NCBI GenBank assembly: GCA_001465935.1
Contig: LNKV01000002.1
Span: forward strand, 1,798,001-1,862,000
DNA from: Clarireedia homoeocarpa
Taxonomy: Eukaryota > Ascomycota > Leotiomycetes > Helotiales > Rutstroemiaceae
Length of the DNA: 64,000 nt
Reading direction: 5' to 3'
Numbering within the stretch: position 1 is the stretch's first letter; each line of letters begins with the position of its first letter. This document shows, piece after piece, positions 35,408-48,827 of this stretch. The position numbers and the translations under genes were made by a program. The notes beneath the pieces were generated by a model that ran no database searches, was not told where the DNA came from, and saw only the letters and a program-made list of their open reading frames with translations.

Positions 35408-38400
35408 TTAGAAATACCCTCTCATGGCATCCTCGAACCCAGTTCCGCCCTTCAAATCCCTATCAAATGCATTTGCCACATCCAGCACCCTCTTGATATG
35501 ATCCATAGAAAGTGGTTCGTTGTTATTAACTGCTAGTGCTTGAGCTGTGCGGATTGTGTTTTTGATCTATTTTTGAAATTTCGTTAGTTGAAGATTTTCT
35601 TCAGGGGATGAGGGGATAAATTGAGAAAAAGAACATACCTGTCTTCCATTCAAATTATGCCTCGCTAGTGCATCATAATCCGCTTCCTTGAACGGCATTG
35701 TATCAATACCCTCTAGCACCCTCACTCTCTCAATAAACATCTTAAACACGCTCTTCTTGGCCTTCGTACTCAATTCACCATATCTCAACGCAATGTGAAT
35801 ACGCGACTGGAACGCATCATCGAAAGTCTCAACACGATTCGTAGTCAAGAAAAGAATACCTTGGAAATATTCAAGCAAGCGCAAGAATATTGATACCAGA
35901 GCATTACGATGGATGTCCTGGATCGTGCGCTTCTCCAAAAAGACATCGGCTTCGTCGAGAAGAAGCACAGCACCCCAAGCATGCGCGATATCGAGGATTT
36001 TCTGGAGCTCGGCTTCAAGCGTGCGGGGGTCGGTGCCGAGTTCGCCGGCTGAGACCATGTAAAGGGGGCATTTGAGGAGTTCGGAAATACCTTCGGCCGT
36101 GAGAGTTTTTCCTGTGCCAGGAGGCCCGTGCAGGACAGCGACGAGACCTTTGCCTTTGCCTTGGATGACATCGTCAATACTTTCTGCCGGGTGGTATTTG
36201 TGAGATTCGACGAGAGCTTTGACGATTGCTTTGGTGTTGTCTTCTAAGACGAGGGAATCATAGGCGCCTTCGTTCCAGACGATGTCTTTGATACCTGAGA
36301 CCGTGAATTCGAGCCAGAGCTTTTCAGCAAAGGCAAATCCGAGAACGACTGGGGAAGCGATCAGATATTCCTCGTCGGTGAATGTGGGTAATGCTTTTTT
36401 GTCGTCTTCTGGAACTTGAGTCTCATCATCCTTAGTGACCTTGCTGGGAACTTCTTCCAACTTCTCAACGACAACTTCATTGCCATCCGCATCCACAGGT
36501 ACTTGAACTAGACGAGGCTTCTCTTTTTCATCGAGAACAACCTTTAACTTCATCTTCGGTTCGTCATCCTCCTCGCGACTCTCCATCGCTCGTTCTGGTT
36601 CATCATCAGAACTATCGCCACAGCATCCACAGTCATCATCGTCTTCATCCGAATCATCAAGTAGATCCGGATCTTTGGGCTTGACGGTACTGATGTTGTA
36701 ATTCGGAAGGATTCGTCGATGAATTGCAGGATCGACCATCACTCTGCCATCAATGTTGACTTTGACGATGGCCTTGCGTTTCTTATAGTATGCCATTCCC
36801 TTATGGCTCTTATAGTGAACACCTTGTAATGAAACAAACTTCTTTCCTCTCTCGATGAGTTCGGCTCGGAGTTTGGCCTCGTTCTTGTGATACTTGAGAG
36901 GATAGCAGTTCAAGCTTGTGATTTTCCTTGCTCCCTTGAAAGCTGGAACATCACAGTCCATGGTGCCTATATCACGTTAATCACTGATTATGCTAGATGA
37001 AGGAAGTACATACCCATTCCCCAGGTCTTTCCGTCATACTCCAAATATTTACCCTCAATATTGTACCACGCTCCTCTCATGAAGCTGTATTCTTTCTCAG
37101 CCAGTTCAATCTTGAAGGCTCTTGGCTCATCAATAGTTCCATAGGTTGTAGTATATGCCAAGGTGTTCGGTTTGTACAGAGCCCACAATAAATCGAAAGT
37201 GATGATGCCGGTCTCCAACATAGGATAGAGGGTCTTCTTGGTGGAAGCATAATCTTTGTCAAGATATTTCAAGAGAACTTTGAGGTGCTTTCGCTTGGTC
37301 TCGTTTCTCTTCTTCAACTTCTTCTTTCCTTTCTTCTCGGTAATTTTCTTATTCTTCAAGGCCTTCCATGATTTGCGAAGATCCTCGAGATAGAGGAAGA
37401 GTAGGTTAGGATCGATGTTGGGGGTTTCTTCCACCAGACTGACACCCTTAACACCATCCATCACCTCATTGAGGGCTTCCTTGAGAAGTTTGCTCTTGAT
37501 GTCAACTACAGTGGCCTAAAAAAAAAACGTTAGTTGTTGCACAAGCTGAAATTTTATTGGACGTCAACATACCTTGTACTTTCCTTCCCAGTCGAAAGTT
37601 CGACGAACATTGAACAGATACTGATCATATTCAGAACTTTCCTCATCCTCCGCAGTATCTGTAAGCTTGTAGTTGTGAATTGTGCTATCCCACAATTGAT
37701 CGACTCTCTTGTATTCTAGCTTGCTAGCACGCTTCTTCTTGCTCTTCTTAGATTTCTTGCCTTCCTTCTTTTCGTCAAGCTGTTTCTTTCCATTCCGAAG
37801 AGCTCGTCGTCCAGAGCCCGGTGGAAGGGAATTTGGTGGAGGAGGAGGTGGGGGCAGAGCCCATAATGCAGACGGGGGCATTGGTTGAGGTGGTTGCGCA
37901 AAGGGAGATGAGAATTGTGTTCGTTGTATTTGTGCTTGCAACTGTAGCAGTTGTGCTTGAAGTTGTGCATTTGTTACTTCTGGCGTTTCCTCAGATTCTT
38001 CCTCAGCCTCTGCATCTCCTGAATCTTCTTCGGCCTCTTCATCTTCATCCCCACTCTCAGATTCGGAACTTGATTCGGAGTCAGATGATTCCTATTATGT
38101 TGTCAGTGCATACATAAAACAGTTGGATAGGTTCTCATACAACTTTCTTAGACTTCTTCTTGGACTTAGCCTTGCGTTTATCCTTCAACTTTTGCTTGGC
38201 CTTCAATTTGGCCTTCCTCTTCTTCTTCTCTTTCTCTGTCTCGGTTTCAGAATCCGAGTCAGAATCCGAGCCGCTAGAATCAGAGCTGCCAGAGCTCGAG
38301 CTTGAAGAATCACTCTCTTCACTCTCGCTCTCGCTCTCGCTGTCGCTATCGGATACTTCCTTGGCCTTCTTGCCCTTGGACTTGGCAGACTTGTCTGCCT

Positions 38401-38569
38401 TGTCTTTTTTATTCTTGTTTGACTTCAATTTGCATTGTTTATCGGTGGCAGTCTGTCGCGGCTTGCTTTCAATTTGTGTAGTAGTTGATGCTTCACCTGT
38501 GACAGAGGTTGGAGCTGTCTCCTCCCGCTCGGTGACTGGTTCGCCCTTGCTCGAGCTCGGAGTATCCAT
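35408..38569 (-). CDS. Large AAA-type ATPase with disordered Ser/Lys-rich N terminus (DUF7025-like)
   Basis: Exons on the complement: 38141-38569, 37573-38091, 37014-37515, 35639-36966 and 35408-35566; 978 aa. The first exon encodes a highly charged region (KSKGKKAKEVSDSDSESES) followed by Lys-rich KAKLKAKQKLKDKRKAK. Exon 2 has a poly-Pro run (LWALPPPPPPPNSLPP). The middle contains the conserved block upstream of many fungal AAA proteins (ITFDLLWALYKPNTLAYTTT, then RGAWYNIEGKYLEYDG). The AAA core near residue 765 has Walker A HGPPGTGKTLTAEG, Walker B AVLLLDEADVFLEKR and sensor-1 ILFLTTNR. An acidic insert (DDSDEDDDDCGCCGDSSDDE) precedes the core. Cellular role not established for this family; possibly a mitochondrial or nuclear remodelling ATPase. 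Confidence 0.85.
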
Positions 38570-39799
38570 AATGTGCGAATGGGCCTTTTCGATTTCCAAT
38601 CTGCGGCAGATGGATATTTGTAACAGACTGGTAGCTGGTTTTGCCTATCAATTGAATTGTGGCTGGCTGTCGATTTTCTGAGTATGCAACCGCAAACTGG
38701 TGGGTTGCTGTATCGTCTATCAGGTCGTATTTCGGTAGGTGGCTTGAGCGACCGAGCAAATCAAGACTATGACCTGATTTTGTGCAGAACGCAGATTAGC
38801 TTAGTTCTCGCATGTGCAGCAGAAAAATTGAGAATAGCGATAAATTGGTAGATGTTGAAGGCTCTATATGGCATATATCATAGCTACTAGGGAAAATAAA
38901 GGAAGTCGAGATATATGCATGGGTCTAGGCATCCACTGAGATTACAATGTAACTCCTGGGCAGCTGCCAATCACCGGCAGGCCATTTGCTGACGGATAGA
39001 TTGATCATCAGACACTTACCTCGTGAAGCAGGCAAGGCAGTTGCCAATACACAGGGCTGCAGGATTCCTTAATCAGCGGGTATTCGGCGATGATCAAGTC
39101 GAGGAGGCCAAAGGTTGTGAGAAGGAGAAGCAAAAGCAAAAACAAGAGAAGCTTTCAAAAGCCCAGACGTCGGGTAAGATGTTCTTATAGAGGAGTGGAT
39201 GCGATGAGATAGGGATTATGCAGCGGCGGAAGTAAGCTGTCAGTCCAAAGTCCAAAGATGGGTGGGAGGAGGGGTGGGAATCCTTTGCTTCAAATAAAGG
39301 TAAGCTTAGGAATCCACAGACAGTGTGAGGGGAATAGATTTCTTTTTGAGAGGCTTCATTGACTCTGACTCTATGGGATGGGAGTCTTGCTTTGCTGTAC
39401 GGTGTGACCCGAAATGCAGGCGCAAAAGACAGCGCGACCAAGGCAGCTAAGCATATGTTTGTGAATATACAGACGAATATGAATATCAGTATGGATATCA
39501 CCCCAGTCACCTGAAGCTTTTCGTGAACGATTGCAAGGTTGCCCATGAGGTTCGAGCTTAGGAGGAAGCTCTGACTGTTAAAGCTTTACCCATCTGGGTT
39601 TAGAGCGGTGGCCGTAGCCTAGAAGTGGCCGCTAGCATTACTTTGTGGGGTTCGCAACTTGGCCGCGAGCCGAACATCATTGGTCTGCTGGAGCTTCGAC
39701 ACCCTGAACATGGCCCAAGATGGCTCCAGATGGCTCCAGATGGCTCAAGCTGGCTTATTGTTCTGTCTCGATCCCGGTCTTTTGGCGCCTAATCGATAG

Positions 39800-39898
39800 T
39801 GGAGAATGGAGAATGGAGAATGGAGAACGGAGAATGGATCATGGAGAGCGGAGAATGGATCATGGACCATGGATAATGGATCATGGATCATGGATAAT
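39800..39898 (+). repeat. GGAGAATGGA / GGATCATGGA minisatellite
   Basis: Seven-base GGAGAAT units become GGATCAT and GGATAAT variants over about 100 bp. Tandem, imperfect, non-coding. Confidence 0.9.
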
Positions 39899-42800
39899 AC
39901 ACTGTGACCCTTTAAGGCCAGTGAAATAGCGATCAGCATCAGACAAGGCGAGACAGGGCAGAACCAGACCCAGCCCAGACCCAACCACAGACCAACCAGG
40001 GCTTCGCAACGAGGCTGAGCACCTGCATGCATTCTACCATTACCCCAGCGCTGACTTTTTCTTGCAGACTGCAGCAGAATTTGCGCAGCATGCAAGTGCA
40101 CACAGGTCGAGCAGCAGCAACTAATTCTCTAAAGGTCCCAGCTTTTCTTGACGCCACCGCGGTTCAACTGTTCTACGGCACGAACCGGGAGCCAGAAGGA
40201 TTGCAGGAAGACAAACAATCTCCAGTTTTCCTTACCAGGTGAATCCCCAGATCACCCAAATTCTCGGCCGACTAGTTCTGTTTTGCTCCGGCCAGCAGAA
40301 TTGGTATCGCATCTTCAGCCAAACATGGGTTTTGACTCATTCTTTTCACGCCGATCAAGGCTTCCGTCAAGGCAGCGAGGAGGCAAACGACTTTCGCGGC
40401 TGCGGCTGGGAGATAGCGGCGCTGCGGAACTCCCCGCTGAGTCACTTTGTTGTACCGGGTGGTGTTCAATTTACGTATGCATCGTGCTACTTGAGATTTT
40501 ACCCCCGCGAGATGGCAATGGTTGGACAATGGTTGGACTATTAGCATAACGCGGCCCACGAAGTCGGTGGTGAGGCTGTCGCGATCAAGCAAACAACTGC
40601 CAAACAATCAATTACCTATGATTTTATCCACTCTATATTTAAGCCTCAATGCCGGCAGCCATCGCTTCTCCGACTCGATTATCGATTAGAACTATCGCCG
40701 AGTATGATGCTATCCTTGCCCAATTTTCTCAGATGCCCTTCTGCCTACTGCAATCGTTTATTTTCTTACTTGCATATCATCAACTAACTGTTAGGGGTCA
40801 TTTCGACTGCCTGCAGTAGCAGTTACTCCGCTTCCGCGAGATGTTCCAAGTGTGTGTGGATATTCGCATTCTCCAATCCTAGTTACTCTCCTCCACTTTC
40901 CTCTATATATAAGTAACCGATGCATTTATCCGGCGTCTCGCTCTGGCTTACTGTAGCTTACGCTTTCCTTTCCTACAGAGCCGAGCTCGGCAGTTAATCG
41001 ATATCCCACAAGGAACATCATCACACGAATTTCCCATATCGAATACAACATCAGATCATGCATTTCCCGAAATCGGAAGAAAGGAAAGATACAACGAAGC
41101 AACACAGGCCACGACGTCAAATTATGGCAGTCTGACAACATCCTGCAGATTCATATAACCAGGTTCTTGATGCAAAGCAGAAAAATTAGGTCCATGCCCA
41201 ATGCATCAATACGTACTGGGTGGTTGCACTGCACCTATTCGATGACATCTGTCAAATTCACCCTTTCATCGATCTATCCATTTACTTTCCAAATCAACCA
41301 TTTATCTCCTCTCCCAACGTACGCAACATCTTCAAACTCATTTCCTCTTTCCTACATCTAGGCCATTACATAATCTCTCCACCAAAAGAAGGTTTCTCCA
41401 TCAACCCGGAACATGTTCCTTCCAAGAGATGCAAGAAATATTAAATTGGTTCCGTGGATTTGTTCAACCCTCGGAAGCAGTTGCATGATCTATCATTTCT
41501 CACAATCAGGATTGCAGTTTCAATGCCACTGCAGACTATGAAAATCGCTAGGTTTCGTTGCATTGTGCTCACAGAACACGGCAGGTCCCGCTGGTTTGCC
41601 TGCTTACACATGCTCTGTCACATCACGTTATTGACATTAAAGCTGTAGGGTGGGGTTTTACTTGAAGCTTACTTTAACGTTGTGTTTCCATGTCTGTCTG
41701 CTATTTCATCTATACTTTTATCTCCGTACCAACAACTAACTAGTGGTACATTATCTCATCAGAGAACCCTATTTCTTTTATAATAATTCCGAACAATCAT
41801 CAGATGTCTCTCTTTCGAACTAATCTCCTAGTCATTTTCTCCTTTCTTATATACTTTTTCCATTCACCGTCAGTCAAAACATCGAGAACTTAGGCTGTGG
41901 AAGTCTTGCTCATTTGAGTACTTACCTGTAAGTCGATATCGATACATCTAATACTCTTCATTGCTTACTTTGGTCCATCATAATGTCATACTACCTATCA
42001 TATACCTAAGACAGTGTAGAAGATCAAGGCGCTGTCATGATACTGACCTTATACCAGGAAATGCATCAATCGTATATTTCCTTCCTAACCAGCTATACTA
42101 TGATTTTGATTCAGTGTTGATCCCATTCATTCAATCGTGGTCATACATCGTATCTCTTTCAGAAAGTAATTCACAATCTCGATCTGATCTCGATCCCGTC
42201 TCAACAGCTTTCCACCATCTGGTGGCATTGCGCAATTTGCTCCTTAGAACACTATTCACCATTCACTGCAGGTGTTTGGAGGTACCGTACGAATCAAAGT
42301 AGCACGAGATACCATTCCATCAGCGGTTGTGATTCCGTGTTTGTTACATGAAGCTGCAAGAATAAAATCTAGGTGCACTAACGACTTCATAATTTATATA
42401 CTGCCAAACAGTTTACGTTAGGTGAAAGCGCGTCTCCCGCTCCGAACGGGCGCCAGTCACGCCTTGTTCAATGCGGTACATTGAGGTACAAGAATAGGAG
42501 ATGATATTGTGGCTGAGTTTCATAGTGATAATCAGATACTGCTACAGCGGGACCAGGAACTTGTTCTTTGAACCAGGGAGAGATCTGGTCAATGCGGGGG
42601 CAATTGCCGGTGAAGCCCATGTTCGTCATAACTCAGATATGATCAAACACTACTGCTCTCCGAATGCCACCATCCTTTCCGACAAAACACGAAATAGGCG
42701 CTGAGTTACGAACCAGGAGCGCAATCGAATTTCACGCATACATTATCTACCATCGTGTGATGTTGTGCAACATGGCCCGCACGCAGCCTACACTTACGTG

Positions 42801-43826
42801 GAGTTGAGTAGCACATGAATGTTCTGGAGCACCAACGACGTCTGCAGCCCAGAATATCAATAAGCCATCACATTATCGACAATCGCAACGATAATTTCAC
42901 TACGATTCCAAAGATTATTTGCACCGAAGGTTTCTTCCGTAGCGAAGAACAGGCTGTGCACCAACAGTATATTATCTTCTACGATTCTGAAGTCCAAGAG
43001 CACGGCTTTCCTGCAAGTTCGTGACAAACAATTGCTGTATCGGGATGGCGATGATAGCTAGACAATGCGATCCGAATCTTGATTTTCAAATGCCGCCATG
43101 AACCCAAGCATCACCTGTGGCTGCATCGAGCGAGCTTTCTGCTGATTATTTTCGTGCTCTCTTCAGGAAAAGTAGTCACTTTTTGTTTGACGTTAACCGG
43201 ATTCGCTGGCGAGCCGCAATTTTACCTACCGATGCTTCGCTCTGCAGACTGCCCTGCGGTATGAAATTGCCCGAACTGAAACATAACAATACAAGAACAA
43301 ATATAAGCTTGAGAATATTTTCCTCGGTCTTTGTATTATGAGCTTGGTAACAGAATTATTGACGGATCCCGACCAAGTCAAAGCTACTATCTCCCAGCGA
43401 CGCCATGCTATTTGTTGTCTTGGATAGGTAAGTAAGTACCGTCACTTGCAGACTCCTCCGGTGAAGAGTTGTTCTCTTTTTAACCTCGTTCTGCCAATCT
43501 TTCTCCACCTACCTCAAATTAAGTAGCAAGAGTAGGAGTGAACTGTAAAGCAATATATGCTGCCTGATTCACAAGGGATAGCACATTCATTGTATGACAG
43601 ACAAAAGGACTGTCTACTTATAGACCATACGAGATGAGATCTCTGTAGTCAATTAATCCTCTACAAACATCAATATCAGCCGTTTCTATGCTCAACCCTT
43701 CTGAATACAAGCCAGCGCAAATCCCCTGTGATTAGTTGAACATACCATAGGATCTAAGATACGGTCTTTTTTTCAGTCGCTCGGTTACTTGTGGATAGGA
43801 CATGACATGACATATGTCATCTGCTT

Positions 43827-43880
43827 GCTTGCTTGTTTCTCTGCACTACACTGGCTTGCTTGTTTCCCTGCACTACACTG
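43827..43880 (+). repeat. 27-bp tandem duplication
   Basis: Two head-to-tail 27-bp units (starting GCTTGCTTGTTTC, ending GCACTACACTG) differ at one position. Confidence 0.9.
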
Positions 43881-44595
43881 GCACTGCTAGCTCTGGAAAG
43901 ACTGGGATATATATGGTTTGCCTGCGTTTGTACTGTTTTCTTTCTCGTCCTTCTTTCTAGTACAGCAGGCAATACCTGGGTTGATACGTATATAAATGGG
44001 AGATCTCTCTTGTGCTGTCTCTACTCGTATACTTGTGGTCCTACTTTTTTCCCCTACTTCATCTATGTTGATGTAGGCTGGTATTTTACCTTACTTGTAT
44101 TGCAGTTTATGTTGATCTTACAGTACTTAGTATGGCTTTCCTCTCTATGGTCCCGGTGTGTGTAAGATAATAGATTCATTTTCTGGTGGGAATAGTTTAC
44201 CTAATACCCATAGATATATCCAATCCAATCTAGTTTGATTTCCCCAAACCTTTCAGTTACTCCCCCTCCATGCGTCAGTATTAATATAGCTGCTGTCCAG
44301 CTGCTCGTGTATCCGAAGAAAAATCTACATTCTTCTTCGTTCTCTCTCATTGCCTCCCTCGCCTCACTCATTCATCCTTATTATTCTTGGTAGGAACCCA
44401 AATCTCCTTCCCTTCCCTTCCATCCACGCACAAGAACAGCTAGCTCATGGCTTTATCCAAATAGAAGTAATTCGGATATCAGGAATATAAATAGCTTTTT
44501 CTCTGTTCTTCCTTACAATCAGTATCATCCGAGCAGAGAAGTGCCACCGCCTTCCTGACAACTATTATAATCCTTTATATCTAGCATGCAGGAAG

Positions 44596-44615
44596 GAGTT
44601 GAGTTGAGTTGAGTT
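44596..44615 (+). repeat. GAGTT microsatellite, four units
   Basis: Four perfect GAGTT pentamers. Confidence 0.9.
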
Positions 44616-47600
44616 GCAGAGGGGTGGGAGATGGGTTAAATTCGCGCGTGGCCGTATTTCCAGGTATTTGATTTCCGTGGGGGGTCATGACGAGGAAGTG
44701 TCGTGGGTTGGGGGGATTTCGAGTCTTATCAATGACGCGTATGGGGTTGGTCATACTGATTTATCTAATGTGAAGGATATGGTTCCGGGGTTTTTTTTTT
44801 AGTTGGTAATTGTTATTATATGTATCCCCCCCCCCTACCGACTGTGTAAATCCTTCACATTCCTTTTCGCAACTAGAAAGTGAGACAGGCAAATCTACCC
44901 ACCATCCAGAGGCTTTCACTTCAGCCCCAGCGGCTCAAGACCTGGAGTGTTTTATTAAACTTTTCGGAAAACTCTCAGCCATCGAGCCTACCTAATGCCC
45001 TAAATCTGCACCCCTGAAGCCTTCAACTTTCGCTCTGCCGTCTGTGGCGGGGAAACAGCCATCCGGGGAAGCAGTCGTAATTTGGCTCTTAACGCAGGTC
45101 ATAGCATGACTGAGATACTCAGGATTAAGAATCTTGGAGAATAAATATTAGTCTACGAATGATCATTGTTTGTGAATGTCAAAGTATCGCTTGATGTTCG
45201 GACCCGTGATGTGCTGATTACTCGACCGGATAATAGAACGGCCTCAGGTAGATGGGGCAAATGCACACGAAGTTGCGAGATGTGTTGAAGAGGTGAATTG
45301 AGGATTGTGATATGTTCAGGATGCATGTGGTTGAGAATGGACGCGCAGGTTTATCTGGATGTGGGTGATTTTGGGTGGGTGGTGAGGAGAGGGTATTTAT
45401 GTAGGGCGGTGGGAGAGAGGGAAGTAGAGAGGAGTGCAGATATGAGATAATGGAATAGAACAAGATGAATGTGTAGGTTGGAAATTTGGATTTCTGAACT
45501 AAGTAGGGCAATGACGAAGGTGGGAGAGTGATCTCGGACATACCTTCCTCTCTATTCTTCCTCCAGGAATTTGAACCCCATGGCCAAGTAGATGTGAAGA
45601 TACCGTAGTTAATCGTATGGCTCATTGTTTTTGAGTTCCCATGTTCCAATTATGTTCTCGTTGTTGCATTACTATGTCCTCACATTAATGTGCCGACGGA
45701 AATACAAACTTTGGTTGAACCCATGAATAGTCTCGAACCCAAGGAGCCCATGTTCAGAGATACCAAGGGGATCAATAAGCACCGCAACCATATGATGATA
45801 CTAGGTAGAGATGATTTCTTTTTTCGTTCTCCAAATTATGAAGCCGCACTAGGTGACCGAGGATGCGGGACTCTGGTTGAGATGAAATATAAGGCAGTGG
45901 CTGAATCCCCGCTAAATAAGATACACAATGCGTGATTTAGAATGTCCCACGCTATAAGACACGAGCTCGTGGGAAGTAGGTGCACAGTAAATGCTGATAT
46001 AACGACATGGCTGTTTTCCGTGGTGGGGGCATATCAAGGTCTTGATATTCATCCGTGACAAAATATGAAGCGTGCGTATTTATAAGCCATCTCTTTCCCT
46101 CTGTCTGGTTTGTGTCGAACTGGAAGCATAACTGGAGTCTATCTACCTTCTGGGATAGGGACCAGAGCAAACTAAGATCCTGGACTCTGTGATATGGGCG
46201 GTTGTGATCTCGTTAACCTCAGTAGTTGACAGAGGTCTCATAATTCACAGGATTTGCCTCTCATCTTCTCAGGCAGCTTCAAGGGCTATTCACTGAAGAT
46301 TTTTTTCGGTCACTGTCATTCTGTAAGAGCGTAACCTCGAGGTGGATATTGACAGGGCGTGCGATTTTCATCGAGACAAAAATACGGCGTTGTATTTCCT
46401 CCGTTGGTTGGAAATTGCTGATTAGTCAGTCAAGGAAGTGGTTGTATTACCCTAGGGAGGAGTTGAAGCTTCAACGAGGCCACACATTGGCATATGCAGT
46501 CCCACCACAGTAGAAACTGCTCTTGCAGTGCTTTACCCAGGCGTACAATTCTCAGCAGAGAATGATTACAGATTCGAGTCCGTCTTGAGCAAATCATTCA
46601 GAAAACCCTCGTTAAAATAGCGCATCTGCCAATCGTGAAAATATTCTTCACGTCAAAGGGCACTTGAGAAGCTAGAAAAGCCTGCCGATATCTGATTCCT
46701 CGATTCTACCGTATCCAAGCTTTACCGTACTTCGTCCGACGGAGGCGGTATCCAGACCCTTATCGATAGTCGATGTAAGATTTCGATAGAATGAACTATG
46801 GGTTGCTTGGGAGCTCGGGTTGTATCGTGCATGTGCTAAGGAAGGCTACTCCATCATCGTTAGCTGCGGCCAGTTTGTTGGACAACGCTCAAGAGGCTCG
46901 AGACTTCGGGAACGACTTGTCTTGCACACACCAGCAGCTTTATCAGCAGCCGCAGATCCACATCGCCGTTACCTCGCAGGGGGACGGTTGATGGATATCT
47001 TCCGCATGGGGAGATGTGAGCTGAAAGATATTGGAACAGTATTCATGAACATGGAGTCGCGATGAGAAGTATCGAGCCGGAAAGGGAACAATAAAGCAGG
47101 TCTTGCATACAAGCTAGCAAACCAATACACATGCAGCAGGTCGTATCGCACTCGAAGGAGCCTTCCCGGCTGTCCGTTCGCACAACGTACCTGGAAATAG
47201 CAATATTGGTCGCCATTAGCGTGCATGCCATTCGCGCTACAGGGGTCTGTTCAGGGCCTGTGCAGGTCCATTTCAGCGCTTTTTTTCTTTTCAAGCCACC
47301 AAAGAAAAAAACTCCGTCTCGCCCGTCTCATCTGCAACTAATGTGCAACCTCTCTTTGGTCCAACGCAGCCGCGTGGGAGAGGGAAAAATGGGAACGAAA
47401 TGGTAGGCAAGACACGAGAAAAGTATGTGCCATTTATTATCTCGGAATGCCTTTTCTCCAGCCGAGAAAATGCAGTTCTTTTCCTTCTTTTCGATATCAT
47501 CTGTCGCTGTTGATTGATTTGTTGCGAGAACGACCAATTTTCTCCTCTCACGATCGTTTGTTCGTTGTTCGTTGTGCCTTGATTTTACCCTGGCAAGAAG

Positions 47601-47825
47601 GTGCATCATATCTTGGCTCATGAGGCTTTAGGAAATAATTGTCCAAGATACCAGTCGCAGAGAGATATCTTGTATTGGGCTCAACTTCGTTGTCTTTCTT
47701 CTTTCGTCGCAGTATTGGAAGAGTTCCGTCGACTTTTATGCTTCTGGGTAATACGAGTTGCAACGACGACCCTGCCTACCGGATCCGACTTCTGTTCATA
47801 GTTACGCGCCGACTCGCAAATCACG

Positions 47826-48827
47826 ATGTATCCCACGACCTCTGTCCTTCTCTCTACTCTACTCTGCCTTCCAACCGTCATATCACAAGACTTCCAATCC
47901 TCGTCGAAACGCGGTCTCGTCTTCGTACCCAATGATAAGCACCTCTCAGATAACCAGATCTGGGTTTCAGGCAACAGTGATCTCAAGTGGTACTACAACT
48001 ATGGAGTTGGCCCCTCAGCTGCTTTCTCCAACCGCACACAAGCCGAATTTGAATTTGTGCCTATGCTCTGGCAAACCTCTACTAGCTTTTTTACCACCGT
48101 GAAGTCAATGATCGACGATGGCCGAAACATAACTCACATCCTCGGATACAACGAACCAGACGGCACAAGCTCTACGGGAGGGAGTTCAATCTCTCCATCT
48201 GCGGCCGCAACGAATTGGATAAGTCAAGTTGAACCATTGAGGAAGTTGGGTGTGAAGACGGGTGCGCCTGCTGTTACAGGAAGTCAGAGGGGATTGTCCT
48301 GGCTAGAAAATTTCTTCGATGCTTGTGCGAATTCTGGGACAAATTGTACGGCAGATTTCATTCCTGTGCATTGGTATGGTAACTTTGAGGGTTTGGCAAG
48401 CTATCTTGGACAAGTTAGAGCTGCGTATGTTCCACATCAATACCCATCTTCTTCCCCCTCCAAAATCACAAATCACTAACCTATTACCGCCAGCTATCCC
48501 AACACAAGCATCTGGGTAACCGAATACGCACTCAACAACGCCTCGCTGCCAGAAACCCAAGATTTCTTCAAAACATCCGCCGAATACTTTGACCGTCTCG
48601 ACTTCATAGATCGTTACTCGTATTTCGGCTCTTTCCGCAGCAGTGTCTCGAATGTGGGACCAAATGCTAGTATGTTGGATCAAGACGGACAGTTGACGGA
48701 TATCGGAAGTTGGTATCTTGGAGGAGCGGCGACAGGACATGTACCAGAGGGTAACGGTGCGGTGAGAAGTAGTGGTGGATGGGTGTTGTGGGCGGGGATT
48801 TTGGGGGCGGGGTTTCTCCTTTTGTAA
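47826..48827 (+). CDS. GH128 glucan endo-1,3-beta-glucosidase-like protein, GPI-anchored (Asl1-like)
   Basis: Cell-wall glycoside hydrolase of the 'alkali-sensitive linkage' family. Exons 47826-48424 and 48494-48827 (69-bp intron) give 310 aa. Signal peptide MYPTTSVLLSTLLCLPTVIS. TIM-barrel landmarks: KRGLVFVPNDKH, WYYNYGVGPSA, FVPMLWQ, catalytic acid/base Glu in ILGYNEPD, DFIPVHWYG, and nucleophile Glu in IWVTEYAL just after the splice. The C terminus has a small-residue region (VRSSGGW) followed by a hydrophobic tail VLWAGILGAGFLLL with no charged end, typical of GPI attachment. Likely substrate is beta-1,3-glucan, as in characterised GH128 members; role in wall remodelling inferred. Confidence 0.88.

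Larger units (their letters stand above)
38570..47825. other. 9.2-kb region without a supportable gene
   Basis: Lies between divergently transcribed AAA ATPase (-) and GH128 (+). Many frames of 60-150 codons occur on both strands (largest minus 39094-39546), but none has a domain, signal peptide plus fold, or splice-linked partner. It contains a 9-13-mer minisatellite (39800-39898), a 27-bp duplication (43827-43880), a GAGTT array (44596-44615) and short homopolymer runs. It could hold untranslated transcripts or regulatory DNA; I see no protein gene. Confidence 0.45.

Noticed and set aside
39094..39546. 150-codon minus-strand frame with one hydrophobic segment
   Set aside because: A single hydrophobic stretch and low-complexity Phe/Cys/Ser tail without family resemblance. 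Possible but not supportable.
43833..44165. 110-codon hydrophobic plus-strand frame
   Set aside because: Hydrophobicity comes from T-rich composition and part of it is the 27-bp duplication; no ATG context or conserved motif.
45218..45649. 143-codon minus-strand frame
   Set aside because: Ser/Pro/Leu string arising from a purine-rich plus strand; no domain.
45700..45760. Possible tRNA B box on the minus strand (GGGTTCGAGACT)
   Set aside because: No matching A box, and no acceptor stem could be folded around it.
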